DNA of 64,000 nucleotides from the NCBI RefSeq assembly GCF_024171785.1, contig NZ_JAMTCK010000005.1, positions 91,591 to 155,590 on the forward strand. The letters are read 5' to 3'. The translations under genes were made by a program, and so were the position numbers. Positions 18,580-26,810 of the stretch are shown here, one piece after another (positions within the stretch are counted from its first letter, which is position 1; the number at the start of each line of letters is the position of its first letter). The notes below the pieces were generated by a model that saw only the letters and a list, made by a program, of their open reading frames with translations, did not search any database and was not told the origin of the DNA. This DNA is from Goodfellowiella coeruleoviolacea (GTDB taxonomy: Bacteria > Actinomycetota > Actinomycetes > Mycobacteriales > Pseudonocardiaceae).

Positions 18580-19098
18580 ATGACCGCACTGATCGAGACG
18601 ACACGCACCGCGACGCTGGTCGCGGCGACCCTGGCCGCCGGCCTGCTCGCCGGCCTGTTCTACGCGTTCACCTGTGCGGTCATGCCCGGCCTGCGCGGGT
18701 CGGCCGACCGGACGTTCGTCGACGGGATGCAGCGGATCAACGCGGCCATCCTCAACCCGTGGTTCATGCTCAGCTTCCTGGGCGTGCTGGTGTTGACGGC
18801 CGCGGCTGCGGTGCTCCAGTTCTCCGGCGGCACGCGGGCGGTGCTGGTGTGGGTGGTGGCCGCGCTGGTGCTGGCCGTGGCCACGCTGGTGATCACCGGT
18901 GTGGTGAACGTGCCGCTCAACAACGCGCTCGCGGCGGCCGGGCCGGTGGACGCGATCGCCGACCTGGCCGAGGTGCGCGCGCGGTTCGAGGCGGCGTGGG
19001 TGCGGTGGAACCTGGTGCGCACGGTGACGTCCACGGGGGCGTTCGGCTGCCTGGTGTGGGCCCTGGTGCTGCACGGCCGGTTGGCGCCGCACGCGTGA
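18580..19098 (+). CDS. DUF1772 (anthrone oxygenase-like) membrane protein
   Basis: The 172-residue protein has four transmembrane helices (about 10-35, 57-79, 86-108 and 145-165). NVPLNNALA and RFEAAWVRWNLVRT between helices 3 and 4 are hallmarks of DUF1772, which includes the anthrone oxygenases. The function here is unknown. I use the ATG at 18580; an in-frame ATG at 18544 would add 12 residues. It is divergent from the AraC regulator. Confidence 0.82.
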   Translation: MTALIETTRTATLVAATLAAGLLAGLFYAFTCAVMPGLRGSADRTFVDGMQRINAAILNPWFMLSFLGVLVLTAAAAVLQFSGGTRAVLVWVVAALVLAVATLVITGVVNVPLNNALAAAGPVDAIADLAEVRARFEAAWVRWNLVRTVTSTGAFGCLVWALVLHGRLAPHA

Positions 19099-19120
19099 AC
19101 CCCTGGCCGGGGTGACCCGG

Positions 19121-19210
19121 CGGAGCGCGGCCCCGGGTGGCGACACGGACTCGACGAGCCCGGCGTGGCGGTTGTCCCGCGGAGCGCGGCCCCCGGGTGG
19201 CGACACGAAC
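19121..19210 (+). repeat. Direct repeat, 30/31 bases, two copies
   Basis: CGGAGCGCGGCCCC followed by GGGTGGCGACACG occurs at 19121-19150 and 19180-19210 with one indel and one substitution. It directly precedes dispersed repeat copy B, in the 200-base gap after the DUF1772 gene. Confidence 0.7.
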
Positions 19211-19228
19211 GGGTGTATCGCCACCCGG

Positions 19229-19279
19229 ATGGCGGTGCGTGAACGTGCAACTCGGGGGGTTTGCAACGTCGACTCGCGG
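19229..19279 (+). repeat. Dispersed intergenic repeat, copy B
   Basis: This is the plus-orientation copy matching copy A (48/51). Within it, ACTCGGGGGGTTTGCAAC and then ACTCGCGGGTTTTG form two imperfect units joined by GTCG. Copies A and B are inverted relative to each other and enclose the GNAT, AraC and DUF1772 genes. Confidence 0.75.
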
Positions 19280-19300
19280 GTTTTGTCCCCCGGACAGCCG

Positions 19301-20266
19301 TCACACGGGTGGATGGCTGGTCGCGCGGGCGATGCGATCGGCCAGCTGGCGCGAGTAGGCGATCAGCTCCGCGGGGCCCTCGATGGTGTAGGGCACGCCG
19401 ACCATGGCGAGCACGATCGCCAGCCACTCCCACGAGTCCGGCGCGGTCACGTACCGGCAGGTGTGCTCGTCGACCGCCTCCAGCGTTCCGGCCTGCGGGA
19501 TGAGCCGCGCGGAGACCACCTCCACCGGCGCGGCGAACCTGACCACGCCCTGCCGGCGGGTGATCGGGTACCGCGCGCTGTCCTGCACGAAGCTCACCGC
19601 GCCCGACTCGGGCAGCTCCCGGGGCGCGAACGTGGTGCCAGGCACGGTGAGGCCGCTGATCCGGTCCAGCCGGAAGGTGCGCCAGTCCGCGCGGTCCCGG
19701 TCCCAGCCGAGCAGGTACCAGCGCCGGCCGAACAGCACCTGGCGGTACGGCTCGACCCGCCGCTCGCTGCGCTGCCCGGTCCGGCTGGTGTAGTCGAACC
19801 GCACGTGCTGGTGGCTGTGCGCGGCCGTGCCCAGCAGGCGCAGCGTGCGCAGGTCGAGGCCCTGCTCGGGGCGGGACCCGGTCTCGATGGAGGCGGCTAC
19901 CGCCCGGACCCGGTGCCGCAACCGGCCGGGCAGCACCTGTTCGAGCTTGCGCAGGGCGTTGTCCGCCGCCCCGGTGTCCCCGTCGGCGTGCGTCAACGCC
20001 GCGAACCGCAGCCCGACCACGGTGGCCACCGCCTCGTCGTCGGTGAGCAGCAGCGGCGGCATGGCCTGGCCGGCGACCAGCTGGTAGCTCCCGCCGGGCC
20101 CGCGCGCGGAGGCCACCGGGTAACCCAGGTCGCGCAGTCGGTCCAGGTCGCGGCGCAGGGTCCGGGCGGACACGCCGAGCCGGGCGGCCAGGTCCGCGGC
20201 CGGCCACCGCCGGCCGGTCTGCAACAGCGACAACAGTTCCAGCATCCGGGCGCTCGGGCTGCTCAC
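19301..20266 (-). CDS. YafY/WYL family transcriptional regulator
   Basis: The 321-residue protein has an N-terminal DeoR-like helix-turn-helix (about 1-60: WPAADLAARLGVSARTLRRD) and a WYL ligand domain (about 130-210; the RRWYLLGWD segment carries the WYL-type motif), then a C-terminal extension typical of YafY proteins. Such regulators usually sense nucleic acid or metabolites and control a divergent neighbour. The GTG at 20266 is preferred over 20290. It is divergent from the UvrA-like gene, with a perfect palindrome between them. Confidence 0.9.
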   Translation of the reverse strand: MSSPSARMLELLSLLQTGRRWPAADLAARLGVSARTLRRDLDRLRDLGYPVASARGPGGSYQLVAGQAMPPLLLTDDEAVATVVGLRFAALTHADGDTGAADNALRKLEQVLPGRLRHRVRAVAASIETGSRPEQGLDLRTLRLLGTAAHSHQHVRFDYTSRTGQRSERRVEPYRQVLFGRRWYLLGWDRDRADWRTFRLDRISGLTVPGTTFAPRELPESGAVSFVQDSARYPITRRQGVVRFAAPVEVVSARLIPQAGTLEAVDEHTCRYVTAPDSWEWLAIVLAMVGVPYTIEGPAELIAYSRQLADRIARATSHPPV

Positions 20267-20317
20267 CGCCCCCACTGTGCCGCACCGCACGGCCCACCCG
20301 GACAGCCGGACCGGCAG

Positions 20318-20340
20318 TTGTGGTCAGGATCTGACCACAA
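20318..20340. promoter_or_regulatory. Perfect palindrome, probable WYL operator
   Basis: TTGTGGTCAG (20318-20327) and CTGACCACAA (20331-20340) are exact inverse complements with a GAT centre. The site ends 7 bases before a TAGCGT -10-like box (20348-20353), which is itself 7 bases before the ATG at 20361. It therefore covers the -35 position of a likely leaderless promoter for the UvrA-like gene. Confidence 0.7.
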
Positions 20341-20360
20341 CGCGACCTAGCGTCGGGCTC

Positions 20361-22673
20361 ATGACCGCAGCACACCAGCACATCCGGATCACCGGTGCCC
20401 GGCAGCACAACCTGAAGAACCTCAGCCTGACCGTGCCCCGCCGGGCGATCACCGCCTTCACCGGCGTGTCCGGCTCGGGCAAGACGTCACTGGCGTTCGA
20501 CACCATCGCCGCCGAGGCGCAGCACCAGCTCAACGAGACGTTCCCGCCGTTCGTGCGCAACCGGCTGCCCGACTACGGCCGGCCCGACGTGGACCTGGTC
20601 GAGGGGCTGTCCGCGGTCGTGCTGGTCAACCAGCGCCGCCTCGGTGGCAACACCCGCTCCACGGTCGGCACCATCACCGACACCTACACGCTGCTGCGAC
20701 TGCTGTTCTCCCGCGTTGGCACGCCGCGGCTGGGCGAGTCCACCCGGTTCTCGTTCAACGACCCCGCCGGCATGTGCCCGCGCTGCGCCGGCATCGGCCG
20801 GGTGGTCACCCCCGACGTGGACGCGTTCGTCGACCTGGACCGCTCCCTGGAGCGGGGCGCGGTCCAGCTGCCCGGCTTCAGCCCGGGCCAGTACTGGTAC
20901 CGGCAGTACGCGGACAGCGGCCTGTTCGACCCGACCACGCCGCTGCGCACGTGGAGCGCGGACGCACGGGCGGCGCTGCTGCACGGTGGTGCGGCAGCCA
21001 CCCGGCTCGGGCGCGCCGTGCCCAAGGACTACCACGGCCTGCTGGACCACTTCACCCGCATCTACCTGCACACCGAAGGCGAGGTGTCCGAGCGCAAACA
21101 GGCCGTGGTGGACCGGTTCACCGTGTCGGTGCGCTGCCCGGACTGCGGCGGCCAGCGCCTCAACGAGGCGGCCCGCTCGGTGCGGGTGGCCGGCCGCACC
21201 ATCACCGAGTTCACCGCACTGGAGATCAGCGACCTGGTGGACGTGGTGCGCGGCATCGACCACCCCGAGGCCGGCCCGGTGGTGGACAGCCTGGCCGACC
21301 GGCTGACCGCGTTCGTGGACATCGGCCTGGGCTACCTGACCCTGGACCGCGCCACCAGCAGCCTGTCCGGCGGCGAGTCGCAGCGGATCAAACTCGTGCG
21401 GCACCTGGGCAGCAGCCTCACCGAGATGCTCTACGTCTTCGACGAGCCGTCGGTCGGGCTGCACCCGGCCGACGTGGAGCGGCTGGCCACGCTGCTGCGG
21501 CGACTGCGCGACAAGGGCAACACCGTGCTCGTGGTCGAACACGACCCCGACGTGGTGGCCGTGGCCGACCACGTGATCGACCTGGGGCCGGGTGCCGGTG
21601 AGGACGGCGGCCAGATCGTGTTCCAGGGCAGTGTCGCCGACCTGGCGGCCACGGACACCCGCACCGGCCGCGCACTGCACGCCCGGCTGCCGCTGCGCAC
21701 CGAGCCGCGAACGCCGCGCGGTGGCCTCGCCGTCACCGGCGCCGACCGGCACAACCTGCGCGGCGTGGACGTCACCGTGCCCACCGGCGTGCTCACCGTG
21801 ATCACCGGTGTGGCGGGCTCGGGCAAGAGCAGCCTGGTCGGGGTGCTGCTGGAGCAGCACCCGGGCGGCACGGTCATCGACCAGAGCGCGGTGACCACCA
21901 ACCGGCGGTCCAACACCGCCACCTACACCGGCATCGCCGACACCATCCGCCGCCGCTTCGCCAAGGCCAACAACGTCAGCCCGGCGCTGTTCAGCGCGAA
22001 CTCCGCGGGCGCCTGCCCGGACTGCGGCGGCCTGGGCGTCACCTACACCGACCTGGCGTTCCTGGAGGGCTTCACCTCGGTCTGCGGCACGTGCCGGGGC
22101 CGGCGGTTCACCGACGAGGTGCTCCGGCACACCCTGGACGGCCGGTCCATCGCCGACGTGCTGGACCTGACCGTGGCCGAGGCGCGCTCGGTGTTCCGCG
22201 ACGCCAGGATCGCCCCGGTGCTGGCCGTGCTCGCCGAGGTCGGCCTGGCCTACCTCACCCTCGGGCAGCCGCTGAACACGCTGTCCGGCGGCGAGTGCCA
22301 GCGGCTCAAGCTGGCCACCGAACTGCACCGCTCGCCGGACAACGCGCTCTACGTGCTCGACGAGCCCACCACCGGCCTGCACCCCTCGGACGTTGGCCGG
22401 CTGGTGGAGATCTTCGACCGGCTGGTGGACGCCGGCAACACCGTGGTGGTCGTGGAGCACAACCTCGACGTGATCCGCCGCGCCGACTGGGTGATCGACC
22501 TCGGCCCCGGCGCGGGCCACCACGGTGGGCGGGTGCTGCACAGCGGCCCACCCGCCCACCTGGCGCGCAACGCGCACTCGCTCACCGGGGAACACCTGCG
22601 CCGGTCGCTCGCCGCCGCCCCGGTCCACACCGGACAGTCCGGTTCCGGCGCTCACCCAACTCCGGCCAGGTGA
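20361..22673 (+). CDS. UvrA-like ABC ATPase (short, excision-repair type)
   Basis: The 770-residue protein has the two-ABC-domain architecture of UvrA but is shorter than the ~950-residue canonical subunit. Walker A boxes are GVSGSGKTS (about 40) and GVAGSGKSS (about 485). The signatures LSGGESQRIKLV and LSGGECQRLKLA each precede a DEPxxGLHP Walker B. Zinc-binding Cys pairs (CPRC near 137, CPDCGG and CGTCRG near 555-580) are visible. The reduced length suggests loss of the UvrB-interaction region, as in UvrA2/DrrC-type proteins linked to drug or DNA-damage tolerance. Control by the divergent WYL regulator fits a damage or stress response. Confidence 0.88.
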   Translation: MTAAHQHIRITGARQHNLKNLSLTVPRRAITAFTGVSGSGKTSLAFDTIAAEAQHQLNETFPPFVRNRLPDYGRPDVDLVEGLSAVVLVNQRRLGGNTRSTVGTITDTYTLLRLLFSRVGTPRLGESTRFSFNDPAGMCPRCAGIGRVVTPDVDAFVDLDRSLERGAVQLPGFSPGQYWYRQYADSGLFDPTTPLRTWSADARAALLHGGAAATRLGRAVPKDYHGLLDHFTRIYLHTEGEVSERKQAVVDRFTVSVRCPDCGGQRLNEAARSVRVAGRTITEFTALEISDLVDVVRGIDHPEAGPVVDSLADRLTAFVDIGLGYLTLDRATSSLSGGESQRIKLVRHLGSSLTEMLYVFDEPSVGLHPADVERLATLLRRLRDKGNTVLVVEHDPDVVAVADHVIDLGPGAGEDGGQIVFQGSVADLAATDTRTGRALHARLPLRTEPRTPRGGLAVTGADRHNLRGVDVTVPTGVLTVITGVAGSGKSSLVGVLLEQHPGGTVIDQSAVTTNRRSNTATYTGIADTIRRRFAKANNVSPALFSANSAGACPDCGGLGVTYTDLAFLEGFTSVCGTCRGRRFTDEVLRHTLDGRSIADVLDLTVAEARSVFRDARIAPVLAVLAEVGLAYLTLGQPLNTLSGGECQRLKLATELHRSPDNALYVLDEPTTGLHPSDVGRLVEIFDRLVDAGNTVVVVEHNLDVIRRADWVIDLGPGAGHHGGRVLHSGPPAHLARNAHSLTGEHLRRSLAAAPVHTGQSGSGAHPTPAR

Positions 22674-22701
22674 TCCGCACCGCTCCGGCGCTCACCGGCC
22701 T

Positions 22702-22918
22702 GAAACGACAAGCCCCGAACCCCGGGCCCGAAACGCCAGGCCGGAACGCCGGACCCGAACGCCAGGCCGGAACGACAGCCCGAATGACAGCCCCGAACGC
22801 CGGGCCCGAAGGCCGGCCCAGACCAACAGGCCCAAGCACCAGGCCCAAGCACCAGACCCGAACGCCAGGCCCAAGCACCGGACCGAAACGCCGGGCCGAA
22901 ACAACAGCCCGAACGGCA
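22702..22918. repeat. Degenerate 12-14-bp tandem repeat, ~15 units
   Basis: The gap after the UvrA-like gene is filled with drifting copies of a unit close to GAACGCCAGGCCC (variants GAACGCCGGGCCC, AGCACCAGGCCC, GAACGACAGCCC). Several frames stay open through it by composition alone; I do not regard any as a gene. Confidence 0.7.
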
Positions 22919-22930
22919 GCCCCCGCCCTC

Positions 22931-22949
22931 CCAGGGGGGCGTCCCCTGG
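22931..22949. terminator. Hairpin, 7-bp stem
   Basis: CCAGGGG and CCCCTGG pair around GGCGT between the convergent UvrA-like and MFS genes. Confidence 0.4.
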
Positions 22950-22968
22950 ACCAGCCTATCCACGCAGC

Positions 22969-24189
22969 TCAGCGGCGTACAGCGGGCTGTGATGGGCTGT
23001 GGACAGTTTGCCGCGCCTGTGGACAACACATCAGCAACAGGGTGACGGCCACCAGCAGCGCGCTCACCCACAGTGGCGCGCGGAAGTCCAGGCCGGCGCT
23101 GATCGCCACCCCGCCGAGCCACGGGCCGAGCGCCGCGCCCACGTTCATCGCGGCGGTGGCGAACCCGCCGGCCAGCCGGGGCGCACCGGTCGCCACGTAG
23201 AGCACCCGGGTGATCAGGGTGGACCCGACCGCGAACGACAGGGTGCCCTGGACGAACACCAGCACCACCAGGGCCACCGGGTTGCCGGCCGTCAGCGCGA
23301 ACACCACCCAGCCGGTCAGCAGGGCCAGCCCGCCGACCACCAGGAACCGGGTGGGCCGCGTGTCGGCGAGCCGGCCGCCCAGGTTCACGCCGGCGAACGA
23401 ACCCAGCCCGAACAGCGCCAGCAGCGCGGGCAGCCAGTCGGCCGCGAGGCCGGTGACCTCGGTGGCCAGCGGCGCGAGATAGGTGAACGTGCCGAACGTG
23501 GCACCGTTGACCAGCGCGCCCAACAGCAGCGTCAGCACCAGGCGCGCATCGCGCAGCGCGGCCAGTTCCCGGCGGGCACCCACACCGGCGGTGTCGGACG
23601 CACCGGCGGTGTCGGAAGCGCCGGCGGTGTCGGAAGCGCCGGGAGGCTCGGCCGGGACCGAGCGCAGGATCGCGACCACGGCCGGCACCGACACCAGGGC
23701 CACCGCCCAGAACGCCGAGCGCCACCCCCACCACTGGCCGAGCAGGGCGCCGGCGGGCACACCGGCAACGCACGCGATGGTGGTGCCGCCCAGCAGCACG
23801 GCCGTGGCCCTGCCCTTGGCGTTCGGCGCGACCAGGCTGGCCGCCGTGGTCAGCGCCACCGCCAGGAACCCGGCATTGGCCAGCGCCGCCACCACCCGGG
23901 TGGCCAGCAGCAGGGGGAAGCTGGTGGTGACCGCGCCGAGCACGTGCACCAGCAGGAAGGTGACCAGGAAGCCCAGCAGGGCGCGGCGACGTGACCAGCG
24001 CAGGCTCACGACCGCCGCCAGTGGCGCGCCAACCACCATTCCCACGGCGAACGCCGAGGTCAGCGCGCCCGCGGCCGGGATGGACACGGACAGGTCGGCG
24101 GCGATGTCCGGCACCAGGCCGGACAGCATGAACTCGGATGTCCCCTGCGCGAAGACCGCCAGTCCGAGCAGGTAGAGAGCAAAGGGCAC
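22969..24189 (-). CDS. Cmx/CmrA-type chloramphenicol efflux MFS transporter
   Basis: The 406-residue protein has twelve predicted transmembrane helices and begins PFALYLLGLAVFAQGTSEFM after the start, which is the conserved N-terminus of the actinobacterial CmlR/Cmx/CmrA drug:proton antiporters. GTTIACVAGVPAGALLG and RSAFWAVALVSVPA also match. The central loop holds three tandem GASDTA repeats encoded at 23587-23640. The GTG at 24189 has GGAG 9 bases upstream; the frame is open to 24396 without family similarity. Export of phenicols is inferred from family only. Confidence 0.87.
   Translation of the reverse strand: MPFALYLLGLAVFAQGTSEFMLSGLVPDIAADLSVSIPAAGALTSAFAVGMVVGAPLAAVVSLRWSRRRALLGFLVTFLLVHVLGAVTTSFPLLLATRVVAALANAGFLAVALTTAASLVAPNAKGRATAVLLGGTTIACVAGVPAGALLGQWWGWRSAFWAVALVSVPAVVAILRSVPAEPPGASDTAGASDTAGASDTAGVGARRELAALRDARLVLTLLLGALVNGATFGTFTYLAPLATEVTGLAADWLPALLALFGLGSFAGVNLGGRLADTRPTRFLVVGGLALLTGWVVFALTAGNPVALVVLVFVQGTLSFAVGSTLITRVLYVATGAPRLAGGFATAAMNVGAALGPWLGGVAISAGLDFRAPLWVSALLVAVTLLLMCCPQARQTVHSPSQPAVRR
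22998..23026. other. Paired DnaA-box-like sites
   Basis: TGTGGACAG (22998-23006) and TGTGGACAA (23018-23026) lie 20 bases apart inside the 3' end of the MFS gene. TGTGGACAA is the complement of TTGTCCACA, the actinomycete DnaA-box consensus. Confidence 0.35.
23587..23640 (-). repeat. 18-bp tandem coding repeat x3
   Basis: Three nearly identical 18-base units encode GASDTA three times in the cytoplasmic loop of the MFS protein. It is a likely site of copy-number variation that keeps the frame. Confidence 0.7.
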
Positions 24190-24627
24190 AGCACAACTCC
24201 GCAACCACGTCGTGGATTGACAGGGCAGCGGTTGGCCGCGGCGGCGCCCACCCCGATCAGGAAGGCACCGGTTGGCACGAGCCCACGCGACCACCGCCGG
24301 CAGCGACCCGCCGGCGTCCCGCTCGGGACGCGCGGTCAGGTCGAACACAACCCGCGGAAACGGTGATCCGGTGGCAGGGGACGCGCGGCCGCACACCCCT
24401 TCGGCAACGGGGCGGGGCAGGGCGAACGGAGCGAGCAGCCACCGGATGACCGGTGGCTAGCGTCTGGACGCCTCGGGGCTGGACACGCGCGCAGGGTAGC
24501 CAGCGCGACGGGCTCACGTCCACCCGGTTGCCGGCCGGGACCGCGCCCGGCCAGCCAGCGGGTGAGCGGGTCGGCCCAACCCAGGATGGTCGACCCGACC
24601 CAGGATGGTCAGCCCAACCCAGGATGG
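24190..24627. promoter_or_regulatory. Leader region of MFS gene with perfect palindrome
   Basis: This 438-base gap upstream of the MFS gene has no convincing ORF. At 24437-24458 AGCCACCGG and CCGGTGGCT are exact inverse complements around ATGA. It may be an operator for a drug-responsive repressor, or the terminator of the upstream phosphatase gene. Homologous cmlR genes are controlled by attenuation, but I found no leader peptide I would defend. Confidence 0.35.
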
Positions 24628-24642
24628 TCAGCCCAGGATGGT
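24575..24642. repeat. 19-bp tandem repeat, 3.5 copies
   Basis: Units of the form CCCRACCCAGGATGGTCRR start at 24575, 24594 and 24613, with a partial copy at 24632-24642. The last copy overlaps the final codons of the inositol-phosphatase-like gene, which seem to have seeded the array. Confidence 0.75.
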
Positions 24643-25473
24643 GGCGATGAGTTCGTCGCCCAGGGCCGGGGTGGCCGCGGCAACACCGGACCAGCGGCGG
24701 GTCAGGTCCGGGTCGAACTCCAGCGGCCGGCCGTGCACGTCGAGCAGCACCCCGCCGGCGGCGGGCACGGTGACCATGGCCGCGGCCAGGTCCACGATCC
24801 GGTGGGTGTCCGAACCGGGGTCGGCGAACGCGTCCACCGAGCCCTCGGCGACCAGTGCCGTCTCCAGGCAGGTGGTGGACAGGATGCGCACCCGGCTGGC
24901 GCGCGCGGCCACCCGCAGCCACGCGGCCATGCTGTTGTCCTTGGGGCGCAACAGGCACACGGCCGCGCCGGTCAGGCTGGTCCGGCCGCTGGTGCGGTAG
25001 GGGGCGGGCTCGCCGGCCCTGGCCCACCAGGAGCGGCCGGTGTCCAGCCACACGGTCAGCGCCTCACTGGCCACCCCGTCCTCGGTGACCACGCCCGCGA
25101 AGCAGCTCAGCGGCACGCCCGCGGCGGCGTTGGCCGAGCCGTCCATGGGGTCGACGACCAGGGTGACGGCCGAGCCGTGGTCGAGGAACCCGGCCTCCTC
25201 GCTGAGCAGGTTCACGCCGTTGCGCTGGGCCGCCTCGGCGATCGCGTCCTCCACCAGGGCGTCCACCCGCATGGTGGGGGTGTTGTCCGCGCCCTGGGCG
25301 ATCTCCTCGGCCAGTTCGGCCCGGCTGAGCTGGTGTCGGGCGGCCCGGTAGGCGGTGGCCGCGGCGCGCGCGGCCTCGGCCAGTGCCGGGTGGGTGTTCG
25401 GGGGCAGGACGGGTTCGGCCACCGGCCAGTTGATCCGCGCCGGGTCGAGGTGATCGGAGTTCGCGGGCTGCAC
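24628..25473 (-). CDS. Inositol monophosphatase family protein
   Basis: The 281-residue protein shows the Mg-dependent phosphatase fold: SEEAGF (about 91-96) supplies metal-binding acids and DPMDGSANA (108-116) corresponds to the family DPIDGTxNF, with Ala in place of the usual Phe. GVPLSCFAGVV and a late LAAAMVTVPAAGGVLLD segment also fit. Candidate substrates are inositol phosphates, 3'-phosphoadenosine phosphates or sugar bisphosphates; sequence does not decide. The GTG at 25473 has GAGGGAGAG upstream and is preferred to 25503. Confidence 0.82.
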   Translation of the reverse strand: MQPANSDHLDPARINWPVAEPVLPPNTHPALAEAARAAATAYRAARHQLSRAELAEEIAQGADNTPTMRVDALVEDAIAEAAQRNGVNLLSEEAGFLDHGSAVTLVVDPMDGSANAAAGVPLSCFAGVVTEDGVASEALTVWLDTGRSWWARAGEPAPYRTSGRTSLTGAAVCLLRPKDNSMAAWLRVAARASRVRILSTTCLETALVAEGSVDAFADPGSDTHRIVDLAAAMVTVPAAGGVLLDVHGRPLEFDPDLTRRWSGVAAATPALGDELIATILG

Positions 25474-25793
25474 GGTCGTTGTCTCTCCCTCTGCTGGGCA
25501 CACCTACCTGATCAGCCAGCACGGTACGCACCAGCCGGGTGCGGCGCAGGCGGCCGCGCGCCGCGAAACCCGCGGCGGTGGGCAAACCGCTTCGTCCACC
25601 GGTCACATCCGCCCATCGGTCACACCCGCCGGCCGGCATCCGTCACACCGGTGACGGACCACCTGGGCCTGGCCACCGCCGGGCGGCCCGGGTGACCCAC
25701 TCAGCTCGGGTGACCCACTCAGCTCGGGCGGCCCCCGCGGTCCACCCGGCCCGGGCGGGGAACTGACGGGGAACGGGCCGCCCGGGCCGGGTG
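25474..25793. other. Intergenic region with direct repeat
   Basis: This 320-base gap precedes the 3' end of the polysaccharide locus. An 18-base direct repeat GGGTGACCCACTCAGCTC occurs twice head to tail (25690-25707 and 25708-25725). The strong hairpin at 25744-25792 is listed separately. No gene is evident. Confidence 0.6.
25744..25792 (-). terminator. Strong terminator of the polysaccharide operon
   Basis: Fifteen-base arms at 25744-25758 and 25778-25792 are exact inverse complements around a 19-base loop. The hairpin begins one base beyond the TGA of the GH114 gene and marks the end of the eight-gene minus-strand operon. Confidence 0.75.
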
Positions 25794-26810
25794 TCAGCAG
25801 GTCCAGCGCCGCGCGTCCAGGTCCAGGGTCTTGCGGATGGAGCTGAGGTTGAGCCGCCTGCTGCGCGGGCAGAACTCGGTCGGTTCCAGGTCGTACTCGA
25901 TGTGGAACACGGCCTTGCCCTCGGCCACGAACGGGGCGAGCAGGTCGCACTCGTCGTACTCGGCGCACTGCTCGTTGACGGCGAAGTCGAAGACCGAGAC
26001 CAGGTCGGGGATCTGCTTGAGGTCGTTCTTCAACCCGATGGACAGGCCCCGCTCGTGCGCCAGGTCGGCCAGCATCCGGTTGTAGGCCAGCTGGTCGGCC
26101 GCGGTCAGCGGGAAACCGGTGTCGTGGTTGTAGCCGTCGACCAGGTCGGTGTCCACCGCGTCGAAGCCCTTGGCGCGGCAGGTGTCGAACCGGGCGGCGA
26201 GCAGCGGGCGGAGCAGGTCGCGCTGGCGGATGTCCAGCCACCGCTCCCCCGGCCAGCCGTTGGCGTTGCCCTGCACGCGGGTGGGGAACGCGGCCCTGTC
26301 GGGGCGGAAGTCCTCGCTGGCCCCGGCGTTGACGTAGCAGATCACCCGGCGTCCCCTGGCGTGCAGCGCGCGCACGTCCTCGGCGCTGGCCCCGACCCCG
26401 TCGACCTCGTAGACCTGCGCGTCCACGCTCGGGTCGACCGGGCCGTCCAACTGGATCTGCCAGGTGGTGCCGGGCGCGGGCACCCAGCGGGCCGGTGCGG
26501 CGGGTGGCTCGGGCGGGGTGCCTGGCCGGTCCGAGCCGGTGGGCGACTCGGTGCCGCCGGTGCTGGTGGGGCTGGTCGGCCCCGGTGCGGGACTGGACGG
26601 TGCTGGGCTGGGCGGTGCGGGACCGGTGGACCGGGTCGGGCCGACGGGTGGGTCGGGCGGGGTCGGCGGCACCGGCTCGTCGCCGCCACCGCACCCGGTG
26701 AGCACCCCGCCGACCAGCGCCACCAACACCACCAACGCGGCCAGTGGTGCGGCCAGCGCCGGCGGTGACGTCGGCGCCACCAGCGGTGCACGTCCTCGGC
26801 GGCCGCTCAT
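25794..26810 (-). CDS. GH114 endo-alpha-1,4-polygalactosaminidase-like lipoprotein
   Basis: The 338-residue protein has a hydrophobic signal segment ending in the lipobox LTGC (about Cys 40), a Pro/Ser/Thr linker to about 105, and a GH114 domain starting TWQIQLDGPVD. ICYVNAGASEDFRPD, GFDAVDTDLVDGYNHDTGF and SIGLKNDLKQIPDLV are family segments; the acidic residues in VDTDLVD are plausible catalytic groups. The family cleaves alpha-1,4-linked galactosamine polymers and is related to the hydrolase part of PelA. As the last gene of the operon it probably trims the polymer made by its neighbours. Its ATG overlaps the preceding stop (ATGA). Confidence 0.87.
   Translation of the reverse strand: MSGRRGRAPLVAPTSPPALAAPLAALVVLVALVGGVLTGCGGGDEPVPPTPPDPPVGPTRSTGPAPPSPAPSSPAPGPTSPTSTGGTESPTGSDRPGTPPEPPAAPARWVPAPGTTWQIQLDGPVDPSVDAQVYEVDGVGASAEDVRALHARGRRVICYVNAGASEDFRPDRAAFPTRVQGNANGWPGERWLDIRQRDLLRPLLAARFDTCRAKGFDAVDTDLVDGYNHDTGFPLTAADQLAYNRMLADLAHERGLSIGLKNDLKQIPDLVSVFDFAVNEQCAEYDECDLLAPFVAEGKAVFHIEYDLEPTEFCPRSRRLNLSSIRKTLDLDARRWTC

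Noticed and set aside
22652-22904. Open frames through the tandem repeats giving Gly/Ala/Trp/Ser-rich proteins
   Set aside because: They arise from the ~13-bp repeat composition, run between convergent genes, and lack ribosome sites.
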